A DNA stretch of 6,490 nt from contig CANGUJ010000234.1 of assembly GCA_947456845.1 (NCBI GenBank), positions 1-6,490 on the forward strand. The letters run 5' to 3'. Source of the DNA: Burkholderiales bacterium. GTDB taxonomy: Bacteria > Pseudomonadota > Gammaproteobacteria > Burkholderiales > JAEUOS01. This document shows positions 5,589 through 6,490 of the stretch, one piece after another. Position 1 is the stretch's first letter. Each line of letters opens with the position of its first letter. The notes below the pieces were generated by a model. The model saw only the letters and a list, made by a program, of their open reading frames with translations. It had not been told where the DNA came from and ran no database searches. The position numbers were made by a program, and so were the translations under genes.

Positions 5589-6490
5589 ATGTCAAAACCC
5601 GACCTCCTGCTCATCGCCCCCATCTACCCGCCCTCGATGGCGCAGCTCGACGCCGCCTACACCGTGCATCGCTATTGGGAAGCCGCCGACAAGCCCGGCC
5701 TCCTGGCGCAGATCGCGCCGGTGTGCGTGGCCGCCGCCACTTCCGGCGCGGCCGGCATCAAGTCCGAGGTCATCAAGGCGCTCCCCAGGCTGAAGATGGT
5801 GGCCTGCTTCGGCGTGGGCTATGACGGCGTCGACATCGCGGCCTGCAAGGCCGCCGGTGTCCGGGTCAGCAACACGCCCGACGTGCTCAACGAGTGCGTT
5901 GCCGACACCTCCATGATGCTGCTTCTGGCGACGGTGCGCCGCACGGTGTTCAACGACCGGTTCGTGCGGTCGGGCCAGTGGCTCAAGGGCAACGCGCCGC
6001 TCACCGACAAGGTGTGGGGCGAAACGCTGGGCATCATCGGCCTGGGCCGCATCGGCAAGGCCATCGCGCGGCGTGCCGAAGGCTTCGGGATGAAGGTGGT
6101 CTATCACGGCCGCCACCGCCAGGACAACGTACCCTACGAGTATTTCGCCGACGTCGCCGAGATGGCCAGGGTGGCGCGGGTGCTGCTGGTCATCACGCCC
6201 GGAGGTCCGGCCACCGAGAACATCGTCGACGCGCGCGTGCTGGGCGCGCTCGGCAAGAAGGGATACCTGATCAACGTCTCACGCGGCTCGACGGTCAACG
6301 AGTCGGCGCTCATCAAGGCGCTGCAGGACGGCACCATCGCCGGCGCGGGGCTGGATGTGTTCAACGACGAGCCGCGCGTGCCCGAAGCGCTGTTCGCGCT
6401 CGACAACGTGGTGCTGCAGCCGCATGTGGGTAGCGGCACGGTGCCGACCCGCACCGCGATGGGCCAGCTGGTGGTCGACAACCTCGCCGC
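5589..6490 (+). CDS. D-2-hydroxyacid dehydrogenase, hydroxypyruvate/glyoxylate reductase type (cut by right edge)
   Basis: The frame runs from the ATG at 5589 through 300 full codons to the window end; family members are about 310-330 aa, so only the last residues are missing. The substrate domain has CFGVGYDGVD (73-82). The nucleotide domain has GIIGLGRIGKAIA (148-160). Catalytic residues are Arg232 (NVSRGS), Glu261 (NDEP) and His279 (QPHVGSGT), so the active site is complete. The second strand ends VVYHGR (170-175) with no acidic residue and Arg175 in its place, which favours NADPH over NADH. The PHVGSGTVPTR block is typical of the GhrB/hydroxyphenylpyruvate reductase branch. It would reduce a 2-oxo acid such as glyoxylate or hydroxypyruvate to the D-hydroxy acid. 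The gene lies 50 bp after tctA with a weak ribosome site, probably the same operon. Substrate inferred only. Confidence 0.9.
   Translation, partial: MSKPDLLLIAPIYPPSMAQLDAAYTVHRYWEAADKPGLLAQIAPVCVAAATSGAAGIKSEVIKALPRLKMVACFGVGYDGVDIAACKAAGVRVSNTPDVLNECVADTSMMLLLATVRRTVFNDRFVRSGQWLKGNAPLTDKVWGETLGIIGLGRIGKAIARRAEGFGMKVVYHGRHRQDNVPYEYFADVAEMARVARVLLVITPGGPATENIVDARVLGALGKKGYLINVSRGSTVNESALIKALQDGTIAGAGLDVFNDEPRVPEALFALDNVVLQPHVGSGTVPTRTAMGQLVVDNLA

Noticed and set aside
4264..5595. Long open frame of 443 codons on the minus strand opposite tctA
   Set aside because: It mirrors the GC-rich third positions of tctA, its translation is rich in His, Asp, Glu, Gly and Arg with no recognisable domain, and tctA is a clear family member.

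Overview
The window is GC-rich DNA with strong third-position GC bias. It carries a Bug-type solute receptor beside TctB and TctA membrane proteins. Together these point to a betaproteobacterium of the Burkholderiales (Alcaligenaceae, Burkholderiaceae or Comamonadaceae type). This is inferred from gene content and style; no RNA marker gene is present.

Layout: a leftward gene, cut by the left edge, encodes the N-terminal part of a UxaA/altronate-dehydratase-family enzyme (1-493). A 192-bp divergent control region follows (494-685). Six rightward genes then run to the right edge: a BDH2-like short-chain dehydrogenase (686-1441), a fumarylacetoacetate-hydrolase-family enzyme (1564-2409), a Bug-family periplasmic receptor (2518-3489), TctB (3563-4033), TctA (4048-5538), and a D-2-hydroxyacid dehydrogenase cut by the right edge (5589-6490). 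No mobile element, CRISPR array, tRNA or rRNA was seen.

How the genes fit together (inference from families): the receptor and TctBA would import an organic acid, plausibly an aldonate or deoxy-aldonate. The UxaA-type enzyme would dehydrate it to a 2-keto-3-deoxy acid. The dehydrogenase would oxidise C4 to give a 2,4-diketo-3-deoxy acid. The FAH-type hydrolase would cleave that to pyruvate plus a 2-hydroxy acid (lactate from a 6-deoxyhexonate, glycolate from a pentonate). The terminal dehydrogenase could interconvert a 2-oxo acid such as glyoxylate or hydroxypyruvate. This resembles the non-phosphorylative L-fucose/L-rhamnose 'diketo-hydrolase' route, with a UxaA-type dehydratase in place of the enolase-superfamily one.

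The non-coding parts carry structure. The receptor gene is bracketed by strong stem-loops. The downstream one is followed by six Ts and looks like an attenuator or leaky terminator between the receptor and its membrane partners. The divergent region contains candidate promoters facing each other across a TGGTCA-type repeat that could be an operator.
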